From: Streptomyces sp. WAC08241
GTDB taxonomy: Bacteria > Actinomycetota > Actinomycetes > Streptomycetales > Streptomycetaceae
Length of the DNA stretch: 64,000 nt
Assembly (NCBI GenBank): GCA_007858575.1
Contig: CP042279.1
Location: 2,418,001 to 2,482,000, forward strand
Direction of reading: 5' to 3'
Under the pieces are notes generated by a model. It had not been told where the DNA came from and did not search any database. It worked only from the letters and a program-made list of their open reading frames with translations. This document shows positions 9,958-20,186 of the stretch, in pieces (position 1 is the first letter of the stretch; each line of letters starts with the position of its first letter). Made by a program: the position numbers and the translations under genes.

Positions 9958-10612
9958 TCACCCCCGGCCGGTGGGACGCAGCTCGCGCCGGAGGGCGGAC
10001 AGGGCGAACGCGTGCGCGGAGGCGTGCAGCCAGCGGGACCGCCCGAACATCACGTCCTCGGAGAGCCCGCTCAGCATGGCCACGGCCCGGACGGTGAAGT
10101 CGGGGAGGTCCACGTCGGTGAAGCTCCCCGCGTCCCGGCCCTCGCGGACGATGGCCTCCAGGCGTTCGTCCCAGCCGTCCAGCAGCTCGGTGAGGACCTG
10201 CCGACCGGCTTCGTCGTGACGCTGGGCCAGTACCTGCGTCCACAGCGCGTAGCGTTCGTCGCCCTGGTGGCGGGGAGGTAGAAGCGGACGAACAGGTCCA
10301 GCTTCTCGTCAGGGGACGCGGCTTGGTCGGCGGCGCTCTGGAACCGGGCCCAGAGGTCCGCCTGGCTCCACGCGAGGACTTCGAGCAGGAGCCGGTCCTT
10401 CTGCCGAAGTGGTAGAGGATGTGCCCGGTGCTCATGCCGGCCCGCGCGGCGATGTCCGCCATGCGCAGGGCGGCCGTGCCCTTCTCGGCGATGACCCCGA
10501 TGGCGGCCCGCATGGCCCGCTCCCGCGCCTCGTCCCCGCTGGGCTGACGTTTCCTGTCGATCGGGATCCGGGCGGCGGGGCGCGGGGCGGGTCCTGTCTC
10601 TGACGTCGGCAT
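9958..10612 (-). CDS. TetR-family transcriptional regulator
   Basis: DNA-binding repressor, about 215 residues. The N-terminal helix-turn-helix is clear: AMRAAIGVIAEKGTAALRMADIAARAGMSTGHILYHFG, split here as AEKGTAALRMADIAARAG and MSTGHILYHFG. The C-terminal ligand domain is read across two or three frame changes (about 10400 and 10265) and ends ELRPTGRG at the stop at 9958. ATG 10612 is preceded on its strand by GAGTGAG. It is divergent from the amidase gene, and the 175-nt gap holds two CTAGA-type palindromes, so it very likely represses itself and the amidase. Confidence 0.83.
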
Positions 10613-10647
10613 GAACTCACTCTCGGTTCCGGAGATCCAGGTCCCAA

Positions 10648-10694
10648 GTCTAGATTCCAGCCATCTAGACTCTTACTCTAGACTGAAAATCTAG
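10648..10694. promoter_or_regulatory. Paired CTAGA palindromes, candidate TetR operators
   Basis: Two inverted repeats sit in the TetR/amidase intergenic region. The first is GTCTAGAT-7-ATCTAGAC (10648-10670, perfect 8-base arms). The second is CTAGA-7-TCTAG (10678-10694). Their centres are 27 bases apart. The stretch is strikingly AT-rich for this genome and likely also contains the divergent promoters. Confidence 0.75.
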
Positions 10695-10787
10695 TCATAC
10701 CGACGAGGACCACAGAGGCCGGTTCCGTACGCGGTCGCCCCTCCCCATCGGCGGCCCGCCCCTACCCAGCACCCGGGAGACGCTCGC

Positions 10788-12519
10788 ATGACGCGTGGAT
10801 TCGATGTCGTGGAGACCTGTATCGCCGACCTGCGCACGGCGCTGGAGAAGGGCGAGACGAGCGCGGTCGAGCTGCTCGACGCCTACCTCGCGCGGATCGA
10901 GGCGTACGACCGGCCCGGTACGGCCACCGCCCTGAACGCGATGGTGGTGATGAATCCGCACGCCCGCGAGGAAGCGGAGGAGTCCGACGCCCGGCGCGCC
11001 CGCGGCGAGACGCTGGGCCCGCTGGACGGCATCCCGTACACCGCCAAGGACAGCTACCTCGCCAAGGGGCTCACGGCCGCGTCCGGCTCCCCGGCCTTCG
11101 AGCACCTCGTCGCCCGGCGCGACGCCTTCGCCGTCGAGCGGCTGCGCGCGGGCGGCGCCGTCCTCATCGGCCTGACCAACATGCCGCCGATGGCGAACGG
11201 CGGCATGCAGCGCGGCGTGTACGGCCGCGCGGAGAGCCCGTACAGCGCCGACTGGCTCACCAGCGCCTACGGCTCCGGCTCCTCCAACGGCTCCGGCACC
11301 GCGACGGCGGCGTCCTTCGGCGCGTTCGGACTCGGTGAGGAGACCTGGTCCTCGGCCGCGCCCCCGCCTCGAACAACGCCCTGTGCGCCTACACCCCCAG
11401 CCGCGGCGTGATCTCGGTGCGCGGCAACTGGCCGCTCGTACCGACCATGGACGTCGTGGTCCCGCACACCCGCACCATGGCCGACCTGCTCGAACTGCTC
11501 GACGTCCTCGTCGCCGACGACCCGCACACGCGCGGGGACCTGTGGCGCGCACAGCCGTGGATGACGCTGCCCTCGCCCTCCCGGGTGCGCCCCGCCTCCT
11601 ACCCGGCCCTCGCCCCCGCCGGCGCCGAGGCCGCGTCCGCCGCGCTCACCGGCAAGCGCGTCGGCGTGCCCCGGATGTACATCAACGCCGACCCCGACGC
11701 CGGAACGAACCCCGACGGGGCATCGGCGGCCAGACCGGGCAGCGCGTCGACACCCGCCCCTCGGTGATCGCCCTGTGGAAGCCGCCCGCCGCGACCTGGA
11801 GGCCGCCGGAGCCGAGGTCGTCGAGGTCGACTTCCCGTGGTGTCGAACTACGAGTCCGACCGCCCCGGAACGCCCTCGCTGCTCACCCGCGGCCTGGTCA
11901 GCCGCGCGTACCTCGCCTTCGAGATCGAGGACCTGTCCGCCTGGTCCTGGGACGACTTCCTGCGCGCCAACGGCGACCCGGCGTTCCCCACCCTGGCCGA
12001 CGTCGACGGGGACCGCATCTGGCCGAAGCGGGAGGGCGAGCTGCCCGACCGGTACGACGGCTTCGACGACACCATCGGCGAGTACCCCCGCTTCGTGCGC
12101 GAGCGCCCGTACGCGTCCCTCGCCGACATGCCGCTCCTGGAGCAGGGGCTGCGCGGCCTGGAGGAGACGCGCCGCGTCGACCTGGAGCAGTGGATGGACG
12201 GACTGGGCCTGGACGCGGTGGTCTTCCCCGCGGTGGCCGACGTGGGCCCCGCCGACATGGACGTGAACCCGGCGTCCGCGGACCTCGGCTGGCGCAACGG
12301 CGTCTGGGTCGCCAACGGCAACCTGGTCCCCGCCACCTCGGCATCCCGACCGTCACCGTCCCCATGGGCACCATGACGGACACCGGCATGCCCGTCGGCC
12401 TGACCTTCGCGGGCCGCGCCTACGACGACAACGCCCTGCTGACCCTCGCCGCGGCCTTCGAGCAGACCGGCGACCGGCGCGCGGAGCCGCCGCGCACCCT
12501 GCGCCTGCCGGCGGAGTGA
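10788..12519 (+). CDS. Amidase (amidase-signature family), frame-broken
   Basis: Hydrolyses an amide to acid plus ammonia or amine. About 577 residues, long but normal for this family. The Ser-Ser-Lys machinery is visible: Lys in LDGIPYTAKDSY (~residue 87) and the Gly/Ser-rich AYGSGSSNGSGTATAASFG segment with the cis-Ser, followed by EETWSSGRAPASNN, where the nucleophilic Ser is expected. ATG 10788 has GGGAGA just upstream. The frame changes near 11355, 11720, 11840 and 12335, and the C-terminus GIPTVTVPMGTMTDTGMP to LRLPAE ends at 12519. It is divergent from the TetR gene across the CTAGA operators, so it is probably induced by that regulator's ligand. Substrate unknown. Confidence 0.85.
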
Positions 12520-12577
12520 TCCCGCGGAGGCCCTCCGAGCGGATCGCAACGGCCGGCAGCCGTTCCACCGCCCCCGG

Positions 12578-12999
12578 TCACCCCAAGAAGCTCAACCGCA
12601 CCTGACGCTCGGCGTTGTCGACGTTGGTGTCCACCAGGCACACCGACTGCCAGGTTCCCAGGGCCAGTTCGCCGTCGACGACCGGAAGGGTTGCGTGCGG
12701 GGGACGAGGGCCGGGAGGACGTGGTCGCGGCCGTGGCCCCGGCTTCCGTGGCGGTGCTGCCAGCGTTCGTCGGCGGGGAGGAGGCGGTGGAGGGCCGAGA
12801 GGAGGTCGTCGTCGCTGCCCGCCCCCGTCTCGATCAGGGCGATCCCCGTGGTCGCGTGGGGCGCGAAGACGTTGAGGAGGCCGTCGCGGCCCTGGGCCAC
12901 CTCCGCCAGGAAGGACGCGCACTCCCGGGTCAGGTCGTGGACCGTCTCCGACGATCCGGTGGTGACGTCCAGGGTGCGGGTTTCGAATCCGTGGCTCAT
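12578..12999 (-). CDS. YjbQ/UPF0047 family protein
   Basis: A small protein (~138 residues) of the family annotated as secondary thiamine-phosphate synthase because of weak activity; the true role is unsettled. Seen: the N-terminal VHDLTRECASFLAEV helix, LLNVFAPHATTGIALIE (conserved His-Ala-Thr-Thr-Gly), and after one frame change near 12695 the C-terminal LALGTWQSVCLVDTNVD segment typical of the family. ATG 12999, TGA at 12578. It converges on the amidase with 58 nt between the stops; no clear terminator was seen there. Confidence 0.88.
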
Positions 13000-13200
13000 G
13001 GCTCCATGGTGGCCGACCCGGCGGTTCTCTCAAACTCTCCACGCGGGTGCCCGGCGCCCGCCCCGCCGTCGCCCCGGCGGCACCGTGCGGCCCTCCCGGA
13101 AGGTCCGGCGGCAGACCGGGAACCCGGGCTCCCCGGCCGCCGTCACCGTGAAGTCTCGGCGGATCGGGGCGCGCCCGTCCCGCGTCCCGTGCCCCACCCC

Positions 13201-14260
13201 TCAAGAAGACTCGCGTACGACCAGTTCCGTCGGCAGCACACGGCGGCGACTCCCCGCGCGATCCGCCTGCGGGCCCCCGGCGCCTCCGGGTCCTCCGGGC
13301 CTTCCGCGATCTTCCCTATCAGCATCCGCGCCATCGTCCGGCCCATCTCCTCGATCGGCTGGCGCACGCTGGTCAGCGGCGGGTCCATGAGCCGTGCCAC
13401 CGGCGAGTCGTCGACCCCGACGAGGGCGACGTCCTCGGGCACCCGACGGCCCGCCTCCCGCAGGGCCCCGCGCGCGCCGGCCGCCATCACGTCGGAGGCG
13501 GCGAAGACCGCGTCCAGGTCCGGTCTGCGGTCGAGCAGCAGCCGCATGGCCCGCCGGCCGCCCTCCTCGGTGAAGTCGCCCGCCGAGACCAGCTCCTCGT
13601 CGGGCGCGAGTCCGGCCTCCGTGAGGCCGGCCCGGTAGCTGCCGAGCCGGGCGCGCGCCACGTACATGTCGAGCGGCCCGGTGACGGTCGCGATCCGGCT
13701 CCGGCCGCGCGCCACCAGGTGGGCGACGGCCGCCCGCCCCGCCCCGATGTTGTCGGAGTCCACGTACGGCACGGGTTCGGCCTCCGTGCGGCGTCCGTTC
13801 ATGACGACCGGCAGGCCCAGCTCCCCGATCCGGTCGGGCAGGGGGTCGTCGCCGTGGACGGAGGCGAGCAGCACGCCGTCGACGCGCTGGGCCGCGAGGT
13901 ACTGCTCGAAGCGCTGCCGCTCCTGTTCGGTGCGGACCAGGGTGAGCAGCAACTGCTTGTCGGATTCGGCCAGTTCGGCGCTGACGCCGCGGATGAGGTC
14001 GAGGAAGTACGGCTCCGCGAAGAGCCGGGCCTCGACCTCGGGGATGACGAGCGCGATCGCGTCGGTGCGGCTGCCGGCCAGGGCGCGGGCGGCCTGGTTG
14101 GGCACGTAGCCGAGTTCCGCGACGGCTCTGGCGACGGCCGTCCTGGTCCGTTCGCTGACCCGGGGGAGCCGTTGATGACCCGGGAGACCGTGCCCCGGCC
14201 GACCCCGGCCCTGGCCGCGACCTGTTCCAGGGTGGGTCTGCCGTTCTGCCGTCCGTTCAC
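13201..14260 (-). CDS. cebR: LacI-family repressor of the cellobiose operon (CebR-like)
   Basis: A sugar-responsive repressor of about 350 residues. GTG 14260 gives the N-terminal helix-turn-helix TLEQVAARAGVGRGTVSRVI, followed after a frame change near 14150 by the hinge VPNQAARALAGSRTDAIAL. The periplasmic-binding-protein-like effector domain follows (VDGVLLASV, VDSDNIGAGRAAVAHLV, DAVFAASDVMAAGA, DVALVGVDDSPVA). Another frame change near 13240 gives the end VLPTELVVRESS at 13201. It is divergent from cebE, with perfect 14-base operators in the gap, matching the CebR regulon known in Streptomyces where cello-oligosaccharides release the repressor. Confidence 0.88.
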
Positions 14261-14317
14261 GACTTCGGTGGCTCCCCTCGGAGGACGTACGGGCTGTCCG
14301 TTCGGCCCCCAGCAGTA

Positions 14318-14331
14318 TGGGAGCGCTCCCA
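14318..14331. promoter_or_regulatory. CebR-type operator, copy 1
   Basis: Perfect 14-base palindrome TGGGAGCGCTCCCA, identical to the CebR box described in Streptomyces. It lies 58 bases upstream of the repressor start, suggesting autoregulation. Confidence 0.9.
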
Positions 14332-14461
14332 CATTAGATCATCCGGAGCCCTCCGCACCATGAGGCACGTCCAGGGGATGGCGTGACGGATGGCCGGGCC
14401 GGGGCGCCGGGAGGGCGCGAAACCCCGGAAAACCTTCCCGTAACGAATCCGCGTTCCTCTC

Positions 14462-14491
14462 TTGACACCCGCGCCCGGCAGGCAGCAACCT
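14462..14491 (+). promoter_or_regulatory. Candidate cebE promoter
   Basis: TTGACA at 14462-14467 is a perfect -35 hexamer. CAACCT at 14486-14491, 18 bases on, is an acceptable Streptomyces -10. The second operator begins 13 bases after the -10, where bound repressor would block initiation. The remainder of the 369-base gap (14261-14629) shows nothing else recognisable. Confidence 0.5.
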
Positions 14492-14504
14492 TCCGGCAAC
14501 GACG

Positions 14505-14518
14505 TGGGAGCGCTCCCA
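14505..14518. promoter_or_regulatory. CebR-type operator, copy 2
   Basis: Second perfect TGGGAGCGCTCCCA, 187 bases from the first, between the candidate promoter and the cebE start. Confidence 0.9.
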
Positions 14519-14629
14519 TAGACGAGGCACACACCCCGCGACGGGTCCGGGACGGCCGCCGCCGAGCCGCGTTCAGCCGGCCGGACCCCTTGGCGCACAA
14601 CGAGCACCACCTTGGACGAGGAGAGTGGA

Positions 14630-15961
14630 ATGCGCACTTCCAGCAGCAGACGCGGGCGCCGCACGGCGATCGCGGCGGTCGCCGTCGCCGTGACCGGCAC
14701 GACCCTGCTCACCGGCTGCGGCAGCGACGGTGACGACGGCGCCAAGAGCGGCGGCACGATCACGCTGCGGGTCGGGACCTTCGGTTCCTTCGGCTACGAC
14801 GACAAGACCGGCGCCAAGCTCTACGCCGAGTACGAGAAGGCCCACCCCGGCATCAAGATCGAGGAGTCGAACGTCGCCGACGGGCAGAAGTACTGGGACA
14901 CGCTGAAGCTGCGCCTCTCCCGCAACAGCGGTCTCGCGGACGTCCAGGCGATCGAGGTCGGCTACATCGCCGAGGCGACCGGCCCGACCATGGCGGACAA
15001 GTGGGTCGACCTGGGCAAGGAGGGCGGCGCGAAGCTCGACGCCTTCCTCGACTGGAAGGTCAAGCAGGCCACCACCGCCGACGGCCGGGTGATCGGCCTC
15101 GGCACCGACATCGGCCCCATGGCCGTCTGCTACGACAAGGACCTCTTCGCCAAGGCCAAGCTGCCCACCGACCGCGACGCCGTCGGGAAGCTGTGGGCCG
15201 GCGACTGGTCCAAGTTCCTGGAGGTCGGAAGGCCTACCAGAAGAACGCGCCCGCGGGCACCGCCTTCCACGACTCGGCGAGCGGCCTCTTCAACGCGGTC
15301 GTCTCCAGCGACCCGGTGCAGTACGCCGACGCCAGCGGCAAGCTCGACTGGGAGAACAGCCCCGGCGTGAAGAAGGCCTGGGACACCGCCGTCGCGGCGG
15401 CGCAGGGCGGACTCACCGCCAAACTGCGCCAGTTCGACGAGAAGGGCACCTGGAACGCGGCCTTCAAGAACGCGAAGTTCGCCACCGTCGCCTGCCCGAG
15501 CTGGATGACCGGCATCATCAAGGACCAGGCCGGACCGGCCAATCAGGGCAAGTGGGACATCGCCGCGCCGCCGGTGGCCGGCAACTGGGCGGGCCTTCCT
15601 CGCCGTGCCGAAGTCCGGGAAGCACGTCAAGGAGGCGGCCGAGCTGGCCGCCTGGCTGACCGCCCCGGCGCAGCACGCCAAGGTGTTCGCGGTCAACGGC
15701 AACATCCCCTCGTCCAAGGACACGCTCACCTCGGTCGCCGTCCAGGAGGCCAAGCTGCCGTACTTCGGCGACACCCCGGTCGGCAAGATCTTCTCCAGTG
15801 CCGCGGCCGGGATCACGCCCGCGAGCATCAGCCGCTACGACGGCCAGGTGAAGACCTTCCTCACCGACAACGGCATCCTCGACATCGAACAGCGCGGCAC
15901 CGACCCGGCCAAGGCCTGGGAGAACGTCAAGAAGCTGGTCGACGACAAGATCGACCAGTAG
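14630..15961 (+). CDS. cebE: Cello-oligosaccharide ABC transporter substrate-binding lipoprotein (CebE-like)
   Basis: Extracytoplasmic binding protein delivering cellobiose/cellotriose to the CebFG permease. ATG 14630 follows GAGGAGAGTGG. The N-terminus has an Arg-rich n-region, a hydrophobic stretch and a lipobox LLTGC (Cys near residue 30), so it is membrane-anchored. The mature part has the family-1 solute-binding fold (ITLRVGTFGSFGYDDKTG, VDLGKEGGAKLDAFLDWK, GLGTDIGPMAVCYDKDLF, WMTGIIKDQAGPA, WDIAAPPV). Frame changes near 15228 and 15597 break the gene; the C-terminus (AKAWENVKKLVDDKIDQ) ends at 15961. First gene of the ceb operon, with two operators upstream. Confidence 0.9.
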
Positions 15962-16051
15962 CGGGGCCGCGTGCCGGTCCGCCGCCGCCTGCCGGGCGGC
16001 GGACCGGCACCGTCCGCACCAGCGCACGCATCGACCTGGAAGGACGCCCCC

Positions 16052-17054
16052 GTGGCCACCTCCGTCCGGGCGCGGTCCGACGGCTCCCCGCCGCCCGCCG
16101 CCCCGCCCTCCTCCCCCGGCCCGCGCGGCCGCCGCCCCGCCCCCGGCGGCTGGCGCAGCACCCTCTACCGCTGGGACCTGAAGGCGGTTCCGTACGTCTT
16201 CGTCGCCCCCTTCTTCCTCACCTTCGCCGCCTTCGGCCTCTTCCCGCTGATCTACACCGGCTGGCTCTCCCTCCACCGGGTGGAGCTCGGCGGCGGGGCC
16301 GAGTGGAAGGGCCTGGAGAACTACACCGACCTCGCGACCAGCGAGTTCTTCTGGAACGCGCTCGTCAACACCTTCACCATCGGGGTCCTCTCGACCGTCC
16401 CGCAGCTCCTCATGGCCCTGGGCCTGGCGCACCTGCTGAACTACAAGCTGCGGGGCCGCGGCTTCTTCCGGGTCGCGATCCTCGCCCCGTACGCCACCTC
16501 GATCGCGGCGGCGACCCTGGTCTTCGCCCAGTTGTTCAACGCCGACTACGGGATGATCAACAGCCTCCTGGAGTGGGCCGGCGTCGGCCCGGTCGACTGG
16601 GAGGCGTCCAAGTGGCCCGCGCAGATCGCCATCTCGACGATCGTGACCTGGCGCTGGACCGGCTACAACGCGCTGATCTACCTGGCCGCCATGCAGACCG
16701 TGCCGCAGGACCTGTACGAGGCGGCGTCCCTGGACGGGGCCTCGCGCCGGCGCCAGTTCCTCAGCGTCACCATCCCCTCCATCCGGCCCACCATCCTCTT
16801 CACGATCGTGGTCTCCACCATCGGCGCCACCCAGCTCTTCGGCGAGCCGATGCTCTACGGCGGCAGCGTCGGCATCAGCGGCGGCAGCGGCAACCAGTTC
16901 CAGACGCTGAGCCTGCTGATGTACGAGAAGGGTGGGTCACCGGCGCCCTCGGCCAGGCCTCGGCCATCGCCTGGGTGATGCTGCTGCTCCTGCTGATCGT
17001 CGGCGGCGTCCAGGCGCTCGTCTCCCGCCACCACCGCAAGAAGCTGGGGACTGA
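16052..17054 (+). CDS. cebF: Sugar ABC transporter permease (CebF-like)
   Basis: Integral membrane subunit with about six transmembrane helices (for example VPYVFVAPFFLTFAAFGLF and ILFTIVVSTIGATQLF). The cytosolic EAA loop, which contacts the ATPase, reads LYEAASLDGASRRRQFLSV. GTG 16052 follows GGAAGGAC. The N-terminal ~45 residues are Pro/Ser/Arg-rich. A frame change near 16935 joins to GWVTGALGQASAIAWVMLL. The natural stop is TGA 17052-17054, out of frame by one base: an extra G in the GGGG run would give KKLGD-stop. As given, the frame reads through into cebG, which I regard as an error. No ATPase gene is present here; ceb systems use the unlinked MsiK. Confidence 0.88.
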
Positions 17055-17058
17055 CCTC

Positions 17059-17970
17059 ATGGCCCGCACACTCGACACGCCCCGGCCGGCGAGCCCGGCG
17101 GCCGAACGCCCCGCGTCCGGAAGGCGCTTCCGGCAGTCGGCCGGCCGCCAGCACCACGCCGGGCCGCTGACGTACGTCCTGCTCGTCCTCGCCGCGGCGG
17201 TCTCGCTCTTCCCGCTGTACTGGAACGTGGTCGCCGCCTCGCACACCGGCGAGCGGGTCGTGGCGGCCCCGGCGCCGCTGCTGCCCGGCCCCCGCCTGTT
17301 CGACAACCTCACCTTCGCCTGGAACCAGGTCGACATGGGCGAGGCCCTGGTCAACACCACGATCGTGGCGAGCCTGGTGGCCGTGTCCACCGTCCTCTTC
17401 TCCACGCTCGCCGGCTTCGCCTTCGCCAAACTCCCCTTCCGGGGACGGACGATGCTGCTCTCGCTCGTGGTCGCCACGATGACGATCCCGCCGCAGCTCA
17501 GCGTCATCCCGCTCTACCGGATCGTCACGGACCTCGGCTGGGTCGACCAGCTCCAGTCGGTCGTGCTGCCCTCGCTCGTCGCCGCCTTCGGCGTGTTCTT
17601 CATGCGCCAGTTCCTCGTCGAGGCGCTGCCCGTGGAGCTGGTGGAGGCGGCCCGGATGGACGGCGCGCACAGCCTCCGGGTGATCTGGCACGTGGTCTTC
17701 CCGGTGGCCCGGCCCGCGATGGCGGTGCTCGGCATGCTGGTCTTCGTCCAGTCGTGGAACGACTTCTTCTGGCCCTTCATCGCCCTCACCCCGGACGGCA
17801 ACCCCACCCTCCAGGTGGCGCTCGCCGGGCTCGGCGCGGGCAACCACAGCGTGGACCACGCCATCGTGCTGACCGGCGCCCTGATCTCCACCGTGCCGCT
17901 GCTGCTCGTCTTCGCCTTCCTCGGCAAGCACATCGTGGGCGGCATCACGGCCGGCGCCGTCAAGAGCTGA
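17059..17970 (+). CDS. cebG: Sugar ABC transporter permease (CebG-like)
   Basis: The second membrane subunit of the cello-oligosaccharide importer, 303 residues in one intact frame from ATG 17059. Transmembrane segments include [34 protein letters not shown] and [16 protein letters not shown]. The EAA loop is [19 protein letters not shown]. It starts 4 bases after the inferred cebF stop, indicating translational coupling, and is followed by the beta-glucosidase 58 bases on. Confidence 0.92.
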   Translation: MARTLDTPRPASPAAERPASGRRFRQSAGRQHHAGPLTYVLLVLAAAVSLFPLYWNVVAASHTGERVVAAPAPLLPGPRLFDNLTFAWNQVDMGEALVNTTIVASLVAVSTVLFSTLAGFAFAKLPFRGRTMLLSLVVATMTIPPQLSVIPLYRIVTDLGWVDQLQSVVLPSLVAAFGVFFMRQFLVEALPVELVEAARMDGAHSLRVIWHVVFPVARPAMAVLGMLVFVQSWNDFFWPFIALTPDGNPTLQVALAGLGAGNHSVDHAIVLTGALISTVPLLLVFAFLGKHIVGGITAGAVKS

Positions 17971-18013
17971 CCGGCCCCTCCCCCACCACCACGTACCGAT
18001 CCCGCACCAGCGT

Positions 18014-18025
18014 TGGGAGCTCCCT
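18014..18025. promoter_or_regulatory. Degenerate CebR-like palindrome before bglC
   Basis: TGGGAGCTCCCT contains a perfect 10-base palindrome (GGGAGCTCCC) that looks like a CebR box lacking its central GC. Its GGGAG half also serves as the ribosome binding site for the start at 18029. Whether it binds the repressor is unclear. Confidence 0.4.
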
Positions 18026-18028
18026 CCT

Positions 18029-19472
18029 ATGACCGCGTCCGACACCCGGCCGCTCACCGCCGTCCGCTCGTTCCCGCCCGGCTTCCTGTGGGGCGCGGCC
18101 ACCGCCGCGTACCAGATCGAGGGGCGGCGGCGGAGGACGGCCGCACCCTCCATCTGGGACACCTTCTCGCACACCCCCGGCAGGGTCTTCGAGGGCCACA
18201 CCGGTGACGTGGCCGTGGACCACTACCACCGGTTCCGCGAGGACGTCGCCCTGATGTCCGAACTCGGCCTGAACGCCTACCGGTTCTCCGTCTCCTGGTC
18301 CCGGGTGCAGCCCACCGGGCGCGGTCCCGCCGTCCAGAAGGGCCTGGACTTCTACCGGGCGCTCGTGGACGAGCTGCTGGCCGCCGGGATCGAGCCGGCC
18401 CTGACGCTCTACCACTGGGACCTGCCGCAGGAGCTGGAGGACGCGGGGCTGGCTGGAGCGGGCGACCGCCGAGCGGTTCGCCGAGTACGCGGGGATCGTC
18501 GCGGACGCCGTCGGCGACCGGGTCTCGCGGTGGACCACGCTCAACGAGCCCTGGTGCAGCGCCTTCCTGGGGTACGGCTCCGGGGTGCACGCCCCGGGCC
18601 GCACCGACCCGGTGGCCGCCCTGCGCGCGGCCCACCACCTCAACCTGGGGCACGGGCTCGCGGTCCGGGCGCTGCGGGCCGCGCTGCCGGCGGGCCGTCC
18701 GCAGCAGCTCTCCGTCTCCCTCAACCTGCACGAGGTGCGGCCGCTGTCCGGTTCCGCCGGGGACCTGGACGCGGCCCGCCGCATCGACGCCGTCGGCAAC
18801 CGGGTCTGGCTGGGGCCGATGCTGGAGGGCGCCTACCCGGAGGACCTGCTCGCCGACACCGCGCACCTCACCGACTGGTCCTTCGTGCGGGACGGGGACA
18901 CGGCCACGGCGAAGCAGCCGCTGGACCTGCTCGCGATCAACTACTACGCGCCGACCCTGGTGTCGGAGGTCGCGGAGGGCGCCGAGAAACCGCAGGACGA
19001 CGGGCACGGCGACAGCGAGCACTCCCCGTGGCCGGGGGCGGACCGGGTCGCCTTCCACCGGGCGCCGGGCGAGCGGACGGCGATGGGCTGGCCGGTCGAC
19101 GCGAGCGCGCTGTACGACCTGCTGAAGCGGGTGTCCGCCGCGTACCCCGGTCTGCCGCTGGTGATCAGCGAGAACGGTGCGGCGTACGAGGACGCGGTCG
19201 GCCCGGACGGCTCGGTGCACGACCCGGAGCGCGCCGCGTACGTGCACGCGCACCTGGAGGCGGTGCACCGGGCGCTCGCGGACGGCGTGGACGTGCGCGG
19301 CTACTTCCTCTGGTCGCTGCTGGACAACTTCGAGTGGGCGTACGGCTACGCGAAGCGGTTCGGGGCGGTCCGGGTCGACTACGACACCCTGGAGCGGACG
19401 CCGAAGTCGAGCGCCCGCTGGTACGCGCGGGTGGCGCGGTCGGGCGAGCTGACGGCCCCGGACGCGGGCTGA
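18029..19472 (+). CDS. bglC: GH1 beta-glucosidase (BglC-like), frame-broken
   Basis: Hydrolyses imported cellobiose and cello-oligosaccharides to glucose; no signal peptide, so cytosolic. About 480 residues, the normal GH1 length. Seen: [18 protein letters not shown] at the N-terminus, the acid/base Glu in TTLNEPWC, the nucleophile Glu in LVISENGA, and the C-terminal [16 protein letters not shown]. The frame changes near 18130 (QIEG then [13 protein letters not shown]), near 18150 and near 18450. ATG 18029. It is the last gene of the ceb operon and is followed by a strong hairpin terminator. Confidence 0.92.
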
Positions 19473-19483
19473 CGCGGAGACGC

Positions 19484-19521
19484 CCCGAGGGCCGTGCCGG
19501 ATCACCGGCACGGCCCTCGGG
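19484..19521. terminator. Hairpin terminator after bglC
   Basis: Perfect 17-base stem (CCCGAGGGCCGTGCCGG and its complement) with the 4-base loop ATCA. It lies between the convergent bglC and secreted-protein genes, so it can serve both. No U tract, as usual in Streptomyces. Confidence 0.9.
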
Positions 19522-19537
19522 CTTCCCTGACGCGACG

Positions 19538-20007
19538 TCAGATGTCGATCACCCGGTAGCCGATGACGTAGACGCCGCCGGAGCCCTCGACGGCGCGCCA
19601 CTGGTCTCGGCGCCGGCCTCGGAGCCGGTGACCAGGGTGGCGCCGAGCTTGTCGTCGCCGCTGGTCGAGTCGTAGTCCCACAGGGTCAGGGTGCGGGCCT
19701 GCTGCTTGCCCAGGACGAGGGCCGCGCTGCTGTTGCCGTCGGCCATGGAGCGGACGTAACCGGTGCCCATGGTCTGGTACTTGAGGCTGCCGCCGGGCCA
19801 GACCTTGACGGCGTTGCCGTTGGCGTCGGTGATCTTGAGGTAGGCCTCGTCGTGGTCGCCCTCGCTGTTCTTCTGGCAGTGCAGCTCGACGAGCTCGATC
19901 TTCACGTAGTCGATCGGCTCGGCGTGCGCGGTGCCGGCGAAGGCGCCGAGGCTGCCGAGTCCGAGCAGGGCGGTGGCGGCCAGTCGGACGGCTCGGTTCG
20001 TGCGCAT
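19538..20007 (-). CDS. Small secreted protein of unknown function
   Basis: About 156 residues with a Sec signal peptide: [10 protein letters not shown], a hydrophobic stretch ([15 protein letters not shown]) and cleavage likely after TAHA. The mature part begins [16 protein letters not shown] and is rich in predicted beta strands with acidic turns ([35 protein letters not shown]), which resembles a C2/PLAT-like beta sandwich, though I cannot assign a family. One frame change near 19605 gives the end [18 protein letters not shown] at 19538. A single Cys remains in the mature protein. Promoter not seen. Confidence 0.75.
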
Positions 20008-20186
20008 GTGGTTGTCCCCCACACATCGGGTCACTGGCGTGACGTGGAGTCCGGTCCGCCCCCGTGGCGGTCCCGGTGTGCCGTTTCCCCGGCACGACTC
20101 CACTGTGCCCGGCTCCCCCGGCCGGGCTCTACGCGCGTTCCGCTGGCCGGAACGGGCCGCTGGAAAGGCCTTCCCGGAAGACCTTC

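Noticed and set aside
15001..17970. One continuous plus-strand frame covering parts of cebE, cebF and cebG, as if a giant fusion
   Set aside because: Only parts of it are in the coding frame of each gene; cebF has a natural stop one base out of frame at 17052 and cebG has its own ATG at 17059.
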